Of a stretch of DNA of 64,000 bases, positions 18,573 through 27,999 are shown in pieces (the stretch's first letter is position 1; each line of letters starts with the position of its first letter). Location of the stretch: positions 196,009 to 260,008 of the forward strand of contig CP051244.1 in assembly GCA_017795045.1 (NCBI GenBank), in the 5' to 3' direction. Below the pieces are notes generated by a model. The model was not told the DNA's origin. It was given only the letters and a program-made list of their open reading frames with translations, and did not search any database. The DNA comes from Allomuricauda sp. (GTDB lineage: Bacteria > Bacteroidota > Bacteroidia > Flavobacteriales > Flavobacteriaceae). Position numbers and translations under genes: made by a program.

Positions 18573-19793
18573 TTATCGAATCTTTAAGGTGACAATCGTC
18601 ACGATGGCGAGCAAAATCCCTATAATCCAAAACCGGGTGACTATTTTGCTCTCGTGATACATTTTTTTCTGATAGTGATGGTGCAAGGGTGCCATCAGGA
18701 ATATGCGTTTTCCTTCACCATATTTCCGCTTCGTATGCTTAAAATATCCCACCTGCAACATGACCGATAGGGATTCGGCAAAGAAGATTCCGCACAAAAT
18801 GGGAATCAACAGTTCCTTTCTAACGATGATGGCAATCACGGCAATGACCCCACCAATGGTGAGACTTCCCGTATCTCCCATAAACACTTGTGCCGGATAG
18901 GCGTTGTACCATAAAAATCCGACCAAGGCCCCTACAAATGCCGCGATGAACACAACCAACTCCCCTGCCCTAGGTAAATAGAAAATATCCAAGTAATTGG
19001 AGAATTGCACATTGCCCGAAACCCAAGCGAAAATCCCCAAGGTCAACACAATAATGGCCGAAGAGCCTGCGGCCAACCCATCTATTCCGTCCGTGAGGTT
19101 GGCTCCATTGGACACCGCTGTAACAATAAGAATGACCACCGGGATAAAAATTATCCAAGCATATTGTTCCATTCCTTCGCCGGTCCATGCAATCAAATCT
19201 GCATAATCCAATTCGTTGTCCTTAAAAAAGGGAACATTGGTACGGACCGCCTTGGTCTCTTCACCAAATACCCTCTCTACCCTAAAATTTTCATTGATTT
19301 GGGTGGTATCCTTTTCTTTAATGGTCACTTCGGGATGGAAATAGAGTACAGCACCAACAATCAATCCCAAAACTACTTGCCCCAAAACCTTGAACCTGCC
19401 CTTGAGCCCCTTCTTGTCTTTTTTAAATATTTTGATGTAATCGTCCACAAATCCAATGGTACCCATCCATACCGTGGTAATGATCAAGAGGATGATGTAG
19501 ATGTTTTGTACATCGGCAAACAGCAGCACCGGTAAAAGGGTGGACCAAATAATGATAAGCCCTCCCATGGTAGGCGTTCCTGCTTTTTGTTTTTGTCCTT
19601 CCAATCCCAAATCACGTACGGTCTCCCCAATCTGCTTCTTCTGCAGGTATTGGATGATACGTTTTCCGTAGACCATGGCAATCAAAAGAGAAAGCAGCAC
19701 CGACATGGCGGCACGGAAGGTATAGAACTGAAAAAGTCCCGCCCCTGGCAGTTGGTATTGCTTCTCTAAGTATTCGAACAAATAATATAGCAT
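18573..19793 (-). CDS. mraY: Phospho-N-acetylmuramoyl-pentapeptide transferase MraY
   Basis: This integral membrane enzyme makes lipid I. Motifs seen are GTPTMGG (residues 72-78), [17 protein letters not shown] and the histidine cluster [10 protein letters not shown]. At 406 residues it is longer than the roughly 360-residue E. coli enzyme. The extra sequence is a hydrophilic insertion at about residues 165-215 ([19 protein letters not shown] region), between transmembrane helices. Confidence 0.96.
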   Translation of the reverse strand: MLYYLFEYLEKQYQLPGAGLFQFYTFRAAMSVLLSLLIAMVYGKRIIQYLQKKQIGETVRDLGLEGQKQKAGTPTMGGLIIIWSTLLPVLLFADVQNIYIILLIITTVWMGTIGFVDDYIKIFKKDKKGLKGRFKVLGQVVLGLIVGAVLYFHPEVTIKEKDTTQINENFRVERVFGEETKAVRTNVPFFKDNELDYADLIAWTGEGMEQYAWIIFIPVVILIVTAVSNGANLTDGIDGLAAGSSAIIVLTLGIFAWVSGNVQFSNYLDIFYLPRAGELVVFIAAFVGALVGFLWYNAYPAQVFMGDTGSLTIGGVIAVIAIIVRKELLIPILCGIFFAESLSVMLQVGYFKHTKRKYGEGKRIFLMAPLHHHYQKKMYHESKIVTRFWIIGILLAIVTIVTLKIR

Positions 19794-19803
19794 GGGCTAC
19801 AAA

Positions 19804-21264
19804 TCAATTTTGGCTATCCAAAGCCTCTTTAACTTCTTTAAAATCATCAAAATCCACACGGACCCCATTGGTTTCCTGATAGGTTTCGTGTCCTTTTCCG
19901 GCCACCAGGATGATATCGTTGGTCATCGCCAGTTTGCAAGCTGTTCTTATAGCCTGTCTCCGGTTTTCTATGGACAATACTTTTTTGGTATTCTGGGCTT
20001 CCACCCCAGCTTCCATATCGGCAATGATGGCCTCGGGGGATTCCGTTCTCGGATTGTCCGAGGTAAAAATGGCCTGATTGCTCATTTCGGATGCGATATG
20101 ACCCATAACCGGACGCTTAGACTTATCACGGTCACCACCACACCCCACTACGGTGATGACGTTTTCATTTCCAGTCCTCAATGCATTGATCGTAACCAAT
20201 ACATTTTTTAGTGCATCCGGCGTATGGGCATAATCAACAATAGCCGTTATTTTATCTTTTGATATATAGTATTGAAACCTACCATCCACATTTTCCAACT
20301 CGCTCATCAAACGGAGGGTTTCCATTTTTTCCAAGCCCAAAATATCCGCAGTGGCATAAATGGCCAATAGGTTATAGGCATTGAAATCTCCAATCAATTT
20401 GGACCACAGCTCATTATCATCCAGTTTCAACAACTGTCCATTGAACTGCTTTTCCAAAATCTGGGCCCTATAATCTGCGTAGGATTTTAAAGCGTAGGTA
20501 TACTTTTTGGCCTTGGTATTCTGTAACATGACCAATCCGTTCTTATCGTCTATGTTCACCAAGGCGAAGGCGCTCTTGGGTAAGCCATCGAACAGTCTTT
20601 TCTTGGTATCCCGATATTCCGCAAAGGTTTTGTGGTAATCCAAGTGATCGTGTGAAAGGTTGGTAAAAATGGCTCCGGCAAAATGGAGTCCTTCCGCCCT
20701 TTTCTGGTGGATACCATGGGAACTGACTTCCATAAAACAGAACTCCACACCAATCTGATTCATCTGGGACAGATAGGTGTTGATGGTCATTACATCTGGA
20801 GTGGTATGGCTGGTAGGATGCTCCTTATCATCTACCATAACCTTGATCGTGGAAATAAGTCCGACCTTATATCCTGCCTTCTTGAACAGATTGTACAATA
20901 ATGTACTCACCGTGGTCTTTCCATTGGTTCCCGTTACCCCGACCAATTTTAGGTTCTTCGATGGATTATCGAAAAAATTGGCGGCCATGACGGCCAATGC
21001 ACTGTTGCAATCGGATACCTTAATATAGGTGACGCCATTGATCAACAATTCTGGGAGCTCCTCACATACGATGGCCTTTGCACCGGATTCCACCGCTTTT
21101 TGGATGTACTCATGACCATCGGTAATGGTCCCCCGAACAGCTACAAAGACATCATCCATCTCTACCTTTCTGGAATCGAAATGGATTTGGTTCACCAACA
21201 CATTGGTATCGCCACTTACCGCTGAAAGGCTTACTCCATATAATATGTCCTTCAACAACTTCAT
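19804..21264 (-). CDS. murE: UDP-MurNAc-L-Ala-D-Glu--2,6-diaminopimelate ligase MurE
   Basis: This Mur ligase adds the third stem-peptide residue. The ATP motif GVTGTNGKTTVS is followed by YAHTPDALKNVL and the substrate-selecting segment TSDNPRTESP. The DNPR sequence is the signature of meso-DAP-specific MurE. The ATG overlaps the ftsI stop by 4 bp (ATGA coupling). Length (486) is normal. Confidence 0.96.
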   Translation of the reverse strand: MKLLKDILYGVSLSAVSGDTNVLVNQIHFDSRKVEMDDVFVAVRGTITDGHEYIQKAVESGAKAIVCEELPELLINGVTYIKVSDCNSALAVMAANFFDNPSKNLKLVGVTGTNGKTTVSTLLYNLFKKAGYKVGLISTIKVMVDDKEHPTSHTTPDVMTINTYLSQMNQIGVEFCFMEVSSHGIHQKRAEGLHFAGAIFTNLSHDHLDYHKTFAEYRDTKKRLFDGLPKSAFALVNIDDKNGLVMLQNTKAKKYTYALKSYADYRAQILEKQFNGQLLKLDDNELWSKLIGDFNAYNLLAIYATADILGLEKMETLRLMSELENVDGRFQYYISKDKITAIVDYAHTPDALKNVLVTINALRTGNENVITVVGCGGDRDKSKRPVMGHIASEMSNQAIFTSDNPRTESPEAIIADMEAGVEAQNTKKVLSIENRRQAIRTACKLAMTNDIILVAGKGHETYQETNGVRVDFDDFKEVKEALDSQN

Positions 21265-23270
21265 GAAAGTTCCAGTACTATTTTTTTAACTTGTTTGATA
21301 TCTGTTCCTTGCTTAATGGACTGTCCTTTTACCTTTCCATTGCCACGCACCTCCACTTCCAATCCCAGATTTTCCAATAGGGAAACGGCATCCATTCCAC
21401 TCATCCCTTTTACATTGGGAATGGTGTTGTATTTTTTTTGGGCCTGTGCGAAGTAGTGCTGGTACTCTTCATCCAGAACATCGTACTCTTGCATTCTTTC
21501 TTCCACTTCATCCACCAAAGGTGAGATGGCATGGATTTTCTGCGCCATGGATTTGAACACCGGACCAGAAACATCCGCACCATAATAGCCTACACTTTTA
21601 TCCGGTTCATGAATGATCACGATACAGGAATACTTGGGATTATCCGCTGGGAAATAGCCCGCAAAAGTGGATATATAGGCCAGCTTATCCGGGTCCTTGG
21701 TTTCATAATTTTTCTGACAGGTTCCTGTTTTACCTGCCATGGAAAAGTTTTTGGAATACAGTTTATGTCCGGTTCCATAATCCTTTTCCACCACGTCTTT
21801 CATCAATTGCTGCATCTTCAAAACAGTCTCTTCGGAACAGATGGAAGGATTCAGCACCTGCTTATCGAACTTTTTAACGATTTTACTTCCTTCCCTTACC
21901 TCTTTTATCAACCTAGGCTTTACCAACTCTCCATCATTGGCAATGGCATTGTAAAAAGCAAGGGTCTGCATGGGGGTCAAGGACACTTCATATCCGTAGG
22001 ACATCCACCCCAAGGAGATTCCAGACCAACCTTTGTCCCCGGGGTAACGGATGACAGGCACACCTTCTCCTTTAATAGGTATCCCCAATCTTTTGTGCAG
22101 CCCCATGTTCATCAATCGATTGACAAACTTTTCGGGCTGTTCCTTGTAATTTTCATTGATGATCTTGGCAAATGCCGTATTGGAGGAAACCGCAAAGGCC
22201 CTAGCCGTTGAAATCTTTCCATAGCCACCCCATTTGGAATCCCTGACCACCCCGTCATAAATACGGTATCTTCCTTTTTCGGTATCGATTACGGTGCTGG
22301 TATCGACCACCTTGTCTTCAAGCGCTGCCACCAAAGACATCAATTTAAAAGTGGAACCGGGCTCATGGGATTCCCCAATCGCATAGTTCAACTTTTCATA
22401 ATATTTTCCTTCGGATGTACGACCTAGATTGGAAATGGCCTTTACCTCCCCGGTCTTGGTTTCCATGACCACCACACAGCCATGGTCTGCCTTGTATTTC
22501 TCCAATTGGGCCAAAAGTTCGTGATGTGCAATGTCCTGAATGTTGATGTCAATCGTGGAAACCACGTCCAGTCCATCCTCAGGCTCCACTATATTATCCA
22601 ACCCAACAGGTTTCCACTGTCCTTTTGCTATTCTCTGTTTCAGACGCTTGCCTTCTTTGCCTCTCAAGTAAGATTCTCCAAAGGCACCATCAAGCCCCAC
22701 ACGGGTATAGTATCCATTTTCATCAACCCTTTCATAGCCAATGCTTCGAGCTGCCATTTTTCCCAAGGGATATTCCCGCACCACGCGGTGGGTCTCAATA
22801 AAACCTCCTTTGTAAGGCCCTAATTTGAACAAGGGGAACTGTTTTATGCGCACATAATCCAGATAATCCACATTGCGGGCCACCAACTTGTATCGGTTAC
22901 CATTGGCCCTAGCCTTTCTGAACAGTTGCCTATAATACGATGATGGCCTGTTGAACATTTTCCCCAACGAATCGGAAAGTGCAGCCACGTTGTTCTGGAA
23001 ATTTTCCTCGGAAACCGTTTTGGCATCAAACCGAATCTCATATTTGGGTACGGATGCTGCCAACAAGCTTCCATCTTCCGAATACAAGTTCCCCCGATTG
23101 GGCTCAATGGTGAACATTTTTTCGGTTTTGCTCAGGGCCAGCTCTTTGTACTCCTCTGCCCGTACCATTTGGATATCCACTAGCTTCACCACCACCGCTA
23201 TGGCCAATACACAAAGTCCCCCGGCAACGAGGTACAGTCTGTTCATGATATTTTTTTCGGTGATCGCCAC
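21261..23270 (-). CDS. ftsI: Septal transpeptidase FtsI (PBP3) with PASTA domain
   Basis: This is a class B penicillin-binding protein that crosslinks septal peptidoglycan. It has an N-terminal transmembrane helix (about residues 11-30) and a dimerisation/pedestal domain. The transpeptidase domain has the catalytic SxxK (STFK), SSN and KTGT motifs, and a PASTA domain lies at the C-terminus (NVKGMSGMDAVSLLENLG). The start is GTG at 23270, giving MAITEKNI, which resembles family N-termini; an ATG at 23246 is the alternative. It lies 4 bp after ftsL. Confidence 0.96.
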   Translation of the reverse strand: MAITEKNIMNRLYLVAGGLCVLAIAVVVKLVDIQMVRAEEYKELALSKTEKMFTIEPNRGNLYSEDGSLLAASVPKYEIRFDAKTVSEENFQNNVAALSDSLGKMFNRPSSYYRQLFRKARANGNRYKLVARNVDYLDYVRIKQFPLFKLGPYKGGFIETHRVVREYPLGKMAARSIGYERVDENGYYTRVGLDGAFGESYLRGKEGKRLKQRIAKGQWKPVGLDNIVEPEDGLDVVSTIDINIQDIAHHELLAQLEKYKADHGCVVVMETKTGEVKAISNLGRTSEGKYYEKLNYAIGESHEPGSTFKLMSLVAALEDKVVDTSTVIDTEKGRYRIYDGVVRDSKWGGYGKISTARAFAVSSNTAFAKIINENYKEQPEKFVNRLMNMGLHKRLGIPIKGEGVPVIRYPGDKGWSGISLGWMSYGYEVSLTPMQTLAFYNAIANDGELVKPRLIKEVREGSKIVKKFDKQVLNPSICSEETVLKMQQLMKDVVEKDYGTGHKLYSKNFSMAGKTGTCQKNYETKDPDKLAYISTFAGYFPADNPKYSCIVIIHEPDKSVGYYGADVSGPVFKSMAQKIHAISPLVDEVEERMQEYDVLDEEYQHYFAQAQKKYNTIPNVKGMSGMDAVSLLENLGLEVEVRGNGKVKGQSIKQGTDIKQVKKIVLELS

Positions 23271-23274
23271 TATC

Positions 23275-23592
23275 TTATTCCGCTGATTTAACCACGATTT
23301 TTCTAGGCGGGTTTTCCGAGGGCAAAAGCCCTTTTTCCGCCACAGTCTTCCTTAAAGTGGATTCCAATTTCAATTGTTGCACATGGGAACGCCCTTCCAC
23401 AAACTCGCTTCGCAGCTCCCGAACTTCTTCGTTCAAGGCCGCTATTTCGAGCACTTTTTTATCGGCATTATGGCTACTGGAAATCATCAAGGCAGCCAGA
23501 AAAGAAGCAAACAGCAAAAACATCCAGTTCTTGGGAGCATCCCCGCTCACCAAAAACTTTCCTTTTAATATGTCCAACAAACCCTTTCTCAT
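23275..23592 (-). CDS. ftsL: FtsL-like cell division protein
   Basis: This is a 105-residue bitopic protein. It has a short basic N-terminus, a transmembrane helix at about 21-38 (WMFLLFASFLAALMISS) and a periplasmic coiled coil (IAALNEEVRELRSEF). Position between rsmH and ftsI and this topology identify it as FtsL, a structural partner of FtsI/FtsW. Sequence conservation in this family is low. Confidence 0.85.
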   Translation of the reverse strand: MRKGLLDILKGKFLVSGDAPKNWMFLLFASFLAALMISSSHNADKKVLEIAALNEEVRELRSEFVEGRSHVQQLKLESTLRKTVAEKGLLPSENPPRKIVVKSAE

Positions 23593-23605
23593 TTCATTTT
23601 CAATT

Positions 23606-23668
23606 TGTCATTCCCTCGAAAGTGAAAATCCATCCACAAGTCACCTTTCGACTGCGCTCAAGATGACA
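23606..23668. repeat. Dispersed intergenic repeat, one arm degenerate (ftsL-rsmH gap)
   Basis: The right arm, around TTTCGACTGCGCTCAAG (23646-23662), is almost identical to the copy at 14896-14912. The left arm begins TGTCATT and contains CTCGAAAGTGA, but has lost the central GAGCGCAG. It occupies most of the 89-bp gap in the dcw operon. Confidence 0.65.
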
Positions 23669-23681
23669 TTTCCACAACACC

Positions 23682-24584
23682 CTATATTCTTTCCGCTATG
23701 CGGAGTTTTGCACTTCTCGCCCTATTGTTCCTTGCTATTTCTTCTGCTGATGGCACAATGAGTCCTCCCACTTTTTTCAAGGGAACATCTATATTCCCAT
23801 AAAAATCCTTTTCCGGTTCTCCCTCAAACTTTCCCGCCCTAATGAAGCGCTTCACCAACCGATCTTCCAAGGAGTGATAACTGATCATACTCAACCTCCC
23901 TCCTTTTTCCAACATATCGGGCACTTGCAACAAAAACTCCTTGAGCACCTCTATTTCTTGGTTGACCTCAATCCGGATGGCCTGATAAATCTGGGCCAGA
24001 ATTTTGTTCTCTTTCATCTTGGGCAGAAAACCGGCCAAAACTGTCTTGAGCTCGTCCGTGGTCTTGATTGGCGCATCTGACCGGGACGCTTCAATGGTCT
24101 TTGCCATGGCCCTTGCATTTCGCAACTCACCATACTGATATAAAACCGACGCCAAATCTTCTTGGGAATAGGTATTGACCACCTCGTAGGCCGACAATTC
24201 ATTGTTGCGGTTCATCCGCATGTCCAGATCCGCATTGAAACGGATGGAGAAGCCACGTTCGGCCTCATCGAACTGATGGGAAGAAACCCCAAAATCCGCC
24301 AAGATTCCATCAACTTTCCGAATGCCATAGAACTTTAAAAACTGCTTGAGATAGCGAAAGTTCTGATTGATCAATTGAAACCGTCCATCGTCGATTGCAT
24401 TCTGTAGGGCGTCCTCATCTTGATCAAATGCAAATAACCTTCCTTCATCCCCAAGCCTTTTCAATATTTCCTTGGAGTGCCCACCACCACCAAAGGTGAC
24501 ATCCACATACACTCCATCATGTTTTATGTTCAATCCGTCCACCGACTCGTGCAACAGCACTGGATTATGGTACGGACTACTCAT
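23682..24584 (-). CDS. rsmH: 16S rRNA m4C1402 methyltransferase RsmH
   Basis: This SAM-dependent methyltransferase modifies C1402 of 16S rRNA. Motifs are HNPVLLHESV, VDVTFGGGGHSKEIL (SAM binding), ILADFGVSSHQFD and SYHSLEDRLVKRF. I choose the ATG at 24584 (MSSPYHNPVLL) rather than the TTG at 24593. The start overlaps the mraZ stop by 8 bp. Confidence 0.95.
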   Translation of the reverse strand: MSSPYHNPVLLHESVDGLNIKHDGVYVDVTFGGGGHSKEILKRLGDEGRLFAFDQDEDALQNAIDDGRFQLINQNFRYLKQFLKFYGIRKVDGILADFGVSSHQFDEAERGFSIRFNADLDMRMNRNNELSAYEVVNTYSQEDLASVLYQYGELRNARAMAKTIEASRSDAPIKTTDELKTVLAGFLPKMKENKILAQIYQAIRIEVNQEIEVLKEFLLQVPDMLEKGGRLSMISYHSLEDRLVKRFIRAGKFEGEPEKDFYGNIDVPLKKVGGLIVPSAEEIARNNRARSAKLRIAERI

Positions 24585-25032
24585 CGTCTGCAAAAATCTC
24601 TTCCGCTAGATCGGCATAGTCTTTTTCTCCCTCGGCCAAGACTTTTTCATACTTGTCCTTGTCCCAGATCTCTATCTTGTCAAAAACCGCATTAAGTACC
24701 ACTTCTTTCTCAATTCCTGCAAAGTCCACCAAGTTTTTTGGTATCTGTAGCCTTCCCGAATCGCCATCAATGGCCACTTCTTTCATACCGGCCACAAAGT
24801 TTCTGACGAAGGCATCGTACTTACGGTTGATCTTGCTCTTCTTCATGACTTTCTGCATCAAAACATCAAATTCCTGCTTGGGATACAATTCCAAACATTG
24901 CTGAAAAACCGATCGCTTGATGACAAACCCATCCTTTAAAACAGGCAACAGCTGATTCTTCAAGGAAATGGGCAACAAAACCCTTCCTTTTGAATCCGCC
25001 TTACAATCATGTTGTCCGATGATATGGGTCAC
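24577..25032 (-). CDS. mraZ: Transcriptional regulator MraZ
   Basis: This is an AbrB-fold DNA-binding protein with two SpoVT/MraZ repeats. Repeat 1 carries DSKGRVLLP (about residues 14-22) and repeat 2 carries GDSGRLQIP. In other bacteria MraZ represses its own dcw operon. As the first gene of the cluster with phased repeats at its promoter, autoregulation is very likely here. Length (151) is normal. Confidence 0.95.
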   Translation of the reverse strand: MTHIIGQHDCKADSKGRVLLPISLKNQLLPVLKDGFVIKRSVFQQCLELYPKQEFDVLMQKVMKKSKINRKYDAFVRNFVAGMKEVAIDGDSGRLQIPKNLVDFAGIEKEVVLNAVFDKIEIWDKDKYEKVLAEGEKDYADLAEEIFADDE

Positions 25033-25061
25033 TAGAAATCAATTGGTTACTTAATACAACT

Positions 25062-25069
25062 CAAATATA
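25062..25069 (-). promoter_or_regulatory. -7 promoter element of the dcw operon (mraZ)
   Basis: The minus strand reads TATATTTG, an exact TANNTTTG match, 30 bp upstream of the mraZ ATG. It lies immediately downstream of the phased repeat boxes. Confidence 0.6.
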
Positions 25070-25081
25070 TTGATTTTATTT

Positions 25082-25126
25082 CCACATTTCTCCACTTAAA
25101 GACACTTTTGTTAATAAATTCCCCAC
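25082..25126 (-). promoter_or_regulatory. Candidate MraZ operator: 10-bp-phased GTGG boxes
   Basis: On the minus strand GTGGAAATAA, GTGGAGAAAT and GTGTCTTTAA recur with exact 10-bp spacing (box starts at 25085, 25095 and 25105). A fourth GTGG lies about two turns further up (25126). Known MraZ sites are direct repeats of a GTGG/TGGG-type half-site every 10 bp. The boxes sit just upstream of the -7 element and would cover the -33 region, fitting repression. Confidence 0.6.
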
Positions 25127-25243
25127 TTTTTGATAAAAAGTCCATGATTCGGCCTCAAATACATCCCGTAAAAAATTCCAGCCATGGGCACACATATACG
25201 GCGGAATTGAAAAAACATGATTTAGAGATAACATAAGCTGGAT

Positions 25244-25271
25244 TTTGTGTTATATGAAATGCCTATATTTG
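25244..25271 (+). promoter_or_regulatory. Promoter of the alpha/beta hydrolase-engB operon
   Basis: TTTG (25244-25247) and TATATTTG (25264-25271) are separated by 16 bp. The -7 element is an exact consensus match, 22 bp before the ATG at 25294. Confidence 0.55.
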
Positions 25272-25293
25272 CCCCTCGACCAACTGACTATTG

Positions 25294-26058
25294 ATGGAAG
25301 AGCATATAATCAAGGACGGCAAGTACCGATACATAGAAATGGGTGAAGGAACCCCTATGATTATCTTGCATGGGCTTATGGGAGGATTGAGCAACTTCCA
25401 AGGCGTATCCGAATATTTCCCATCAAAAGGCTATCAGGTACTGATTCCCGAACTTCCCATTTACGAAATGCCCCTACTCAAAACCACGGTAAAGAACTTT
25501 GCCAAGTTCTTGGAGGAGTTTATTGAGTTCAAAGGGCTTAAGGATGTTATCTTGTTGGGCAATTCACTTGGGGGACATATTGGCTTATTGCACACCAAAA
25601 TGTATCCGGAAATAGTCAAGGCATTGGTCATCACCGGTAGTTCTGGCCTCTATGAGAGCGCCATGGGCGATGGTTACCCAAAACGCGGTGATTACGAGTT
25701 CATTAAAAAGAAGGCCCAGGATGTCTTCTATGACCCCGAAGTGGCCACCAAGGAAATTGTGGATGAAGTATTCGCCACGGTGAACGACCGCATGAAATTG
25801 GTAAAGACCCTTGCCATTGCCAAAAGTGCCATTAGGCACAATATGTCCAAGGACCTTCCACATATGGACACACCCACTTGTATCATCTGGGGAGAAAACG
25901 ATACGGTAACCCCTCCCAATGTTGCCAAGGAATTCCACGAGCTGCTACCCGACTCCGACCTGTTTTGGATTGAAAAATGTGGGCACGCTCCCATGATGGA
26001 GCATCCCGAGGACTTTAACCGTATCCTTGAGGCTTGGCTGAAAAAGCGTAACTTCTAA
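25294..26058 (+). CDS. Alpha/beta-fold hydrolase
   Basis: This is a predicted cytoplasmic serine hydrolase. The nucleophile elbow GNSLGG, the oxyanion-hole HGLMGG, an Asp in WGENDTVTP and a His in KCGHAPMMEHP make a complete triad. A TTG directly precedes the ATG at 25294, which I take as the start because of promoter spacing. It lies 2 bp before engB in a likely operon. The substrate is unknown. Confidence 0.85.
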   Translation: MEEHIIKDGKYRYIEMGEGTPMIILHGLMGGLSNFQGVSEYFPSKGYQVLIPELPIYEMPLLKTTVKNFAKFLEEFIEFKGLKDVILLGNSLGGHIGLLHTKMYPEIVKALVITGSSGLYESAMGDGYPKRGDYEFIKKKAQDVFYDPEVATKEIVDEVFATVNDRMKLVKTLAIAKSAIRHNMSKDLPHMDTPTCIIWGENDTVTPPNVAKEFHELLPDSDLFWIEKCGHAPMMEHPEDFNRILEAWLKKRNF

Positions 26059-26060
26059 GC

Positions 26061-26675
26061 ATGAAAATCACTTCTGCGGAATTTATCATGAGCAACTCCA
26101 GTGTGGCCAAGTGCCCCAATGAGCCGTTGCCCGAATATGCCTTTATTGGACGATCCAATGTTGGAAAATCGTCCTTGATCAATATGTTGGTAGACCGCAA
26201 AGGCCTGGCCAAAACTTCAGGGAAACCCGGAAAAACACAACTCATCAACCACTTTAAGATCAACAACAATTGGTTTTTGGTGGATTTGCCCGGATATGGC
26301 TATGCAAGGGTCTCCAAAAAGGACAAAAAGACCTTTCAAAAATATATTACCGAGTATTTTCAGAAAAGAAAGCAGCTGGTCTGCGGTTTTGTTTTGGTGG
26401 ACATTCGGCATGACCCCCAACCCATTGATCTTGAGTTTATGGAGTGGCTTGGAACCAACCAAATTCCCTTTGCCATAATTTTCACCAAGGCGGACAAGCT
26501 CAAACCCAATGTAATCGAGAAACAAGCCAATACCTATCTCCAAAAGTTACTGGACAGCGCATGGGAAGAAGTCCCTCCACATTTTACCACTTCATCTTCC
26601 AATCGTATGGGACGTGAGGAATTGTTGGGGTTCATTGATAAAATCAACCAGGATTTTTTCAGCAACAATTCTTAG
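26061..26675 (+). CDS. engB: Ribosome biogenesis GTPase EngB/YsxC
   Basis: This TRAFAC-class GTPase is required for 50S assembly. G1 is GRSNVGKSS, G3 is DLPGYGYA, G4 is TKADK, and the C-terminal TSSSNRMGREELL carries G5. Length (204) is normal for the family. It is translated just after the alpha/beta hydrolase gene. Confidence 0.96.
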   Translation: MKITSAEFIMSNSSVAKCPNEPLPEYAFIGRSNVGKSSLINMLVDRKGLAKTSGKPGKTQLINHFKINNNWFLVDLPGYGYARVSKKDKKTFQKYITEYFQKRKQLVCGFVLVDIRHDPQPIDLEFMEWLGTNQIPFAIIFTKADKLKPNVIEKQANTYLQKLLDSAWEEVPPHFTTSSSNRMGREELLGFIDKINQDFFSNNS

Positions 26676-26778
26676 CCGTTTCCGTCCATTCCACTTATGG
26701 CAAGTTCTGTAAGTCAACTTTGCCTTTTACGACTTATTATCGATAACTGAGTATTAATAAATCAAGAAGGTTAATAGC

Positions 26779-27504
26779 ATGAAAACCGTATTGCACAAAG
26801 CAGCCACAAGAGGTCACGCCGACCACGGCTGGCTCAACAGCCACCATACTTTTAGTTTTGCAGGCTACCAAAATCCAGAGCGGATGCATTTTGGAGTGCT
26901 CCGTGTTTTGAACGATGACCAAGTTGCACCTGGGAAAGGCTTCGGCACCCACCCCCATGACAACATGGAGATCATTTCCATTCCTTTGGAAGGCGATTTG
27001 GAGCACAAGGACAGTATGGGGAACACCACCACCATAAGAGAAGGTGATGTACAGGTCATGAGCGCCGGAACCGGGATTTTCCATAGCGAATACAATAAAA
27101 ATGAGGACAGGGACGTGAAGTTTCTCCAAATATGGGTATTCCCCAACCAACGAAATGTGGAGCCCCGGTACGACCAAATCTCCATTCGGGATATTGCCAA
27201 AGAGAATACCTTCTACCAAGTGCTTTCTCCCAACCCAGAGGATGAGGGTGTTTGGGCACATCAAGACGCTTGGTTCCACTTGGGGAAATTTGAACCCAAT
27301 TCCTCGGATACCTATACTTTAAAAAAGCAAGGGAATGGTGTTTATGTCTTTGTTCTGGAAGGTGAAGTGGAAATCAACGGACAGCCATTGGAAAAACGGG
27401 ATGGTTTTGGTATATGGGAAACCGATTCTTTTGACCTTACCGCCCTGACAGATAGCAGAGTACTATTGATGGAAGTCCCCATGGCGCTTGAAGCCATAGG
27501 ATAA
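26779..27504 (+). CDS. Pirin family protein (bicupin, YhaK-like)
   Basis: This bicupin has the pirin signature GFGTHPHDNMEIIS and downstream metal-ligand positions His-Pro-His and EGDVQVMSAGTG..HSE. Homologues include iron-binding proteins and quercetin 2,3-dioxygenases; the physiological role here is unknown. The gene stands alone, ending at a terminator embedded in the convergent gene. Confidence 0.9.
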   Translation: MKTVLHKAATRGHADHGWLNSHHTFSFAGYQNPERMHFGVLRVLNDDQVAPGKGFGTHPHDNMEIISIPLEGDLEHKDSMGNTTTIREGDVQVMSAGTGIFHSEYNKNEDRDVKFLQIWVFPNQRNVEPRYDQISIRDIAKENTFYQVLSPNPEDEGVWAHQDAWFHLGKFEPNSSDTYTLKKQGNGVYVFVLEGEVEINGQPLEKRDGFGIWETDSFDLTALTDSRVLLMEVPMALEAIG

Positions 27505-27518
27505 ATTCTCAAGACTAT

Positions 27519-27905
27519 TTAACTACGCCCCTTTAAAGGGGCGTTTTTTATGCGTTGCTCCACCAAGGCAACCAACTCACCGGCCGTTTGAAGTTGGTTT
27601 AGCTCATCCGTGGTAATGAACACTTCCAAATCCATAGGGGTTTCAATCAAGACAATGGGAAACGTGAATTTGGCCCCAAACTTACTGGCATATTGCTTCT
27701 TGAACTCATCCCTGTGCAAAAACTCCAGTTGCCCTCCCCTCTCCATTCGGAATTTTTTCCAGACCCTGTTCTCAGAAACCAAGCCATAAGTAATGTCACA
27801 GAGATTGCACGCATAGGTAGACGGACTGAACACTTTATGCATACTGTCCAAAATGGCATTTCGGGTGCCTGAATCGGCATTGTAGACCAACAAAAGTCGT
27901 GGCAT
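27519..27905 (-). CDS. Conserved protein with a CxxC motif, function unknown
   Basis: This is a 128-residue soluble protein that I do not recognise functionally. It contains ACNLCDITYG at about residues 33-42, a CxxC that could bind metal or be redox-active. The surrounding segments (LLVYNADSG and FPIVLIE) look like alternating beta strands. There is no signal peptide. The last eight codons contain a terminator hairpin serving the convergent pirin gene. Confidence 0.6.
   Translation of the reverse strand: MPRLLLVYNADSGTRNAILDSMHKVFSPSTYACNLCDITYGLVSENRVWKKFRMERGGQLEFLHRDEFKKQYASKFGAKFTFPIVLIETPMDLEVFITTDELNQLQTAGELVALVEQRIKNAPLKGRS
27526..27550 (+). terminator. Terminator of the pirin gene, inside the convergent coding region
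   Basis: CGCCCCTTTAAAGGGGCG (27527-27544) is an 18-bp perfect palindrome followed by TTTTTT on the plus strand. The minus strand lacks a U-run after the stem. The hairpin encodes the C-terminal residues NAPLKGRS of the opposite gene. Confidence 0.85.
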
Positions 27906-27999
27906 TTTGTTTTTATGTTTTACATCTGAACGCTCCTGAAAAATCCCAAGTCTTCACATTTGTCGATATTTTGTGTTTCTTTATACAACAAACCAAATT

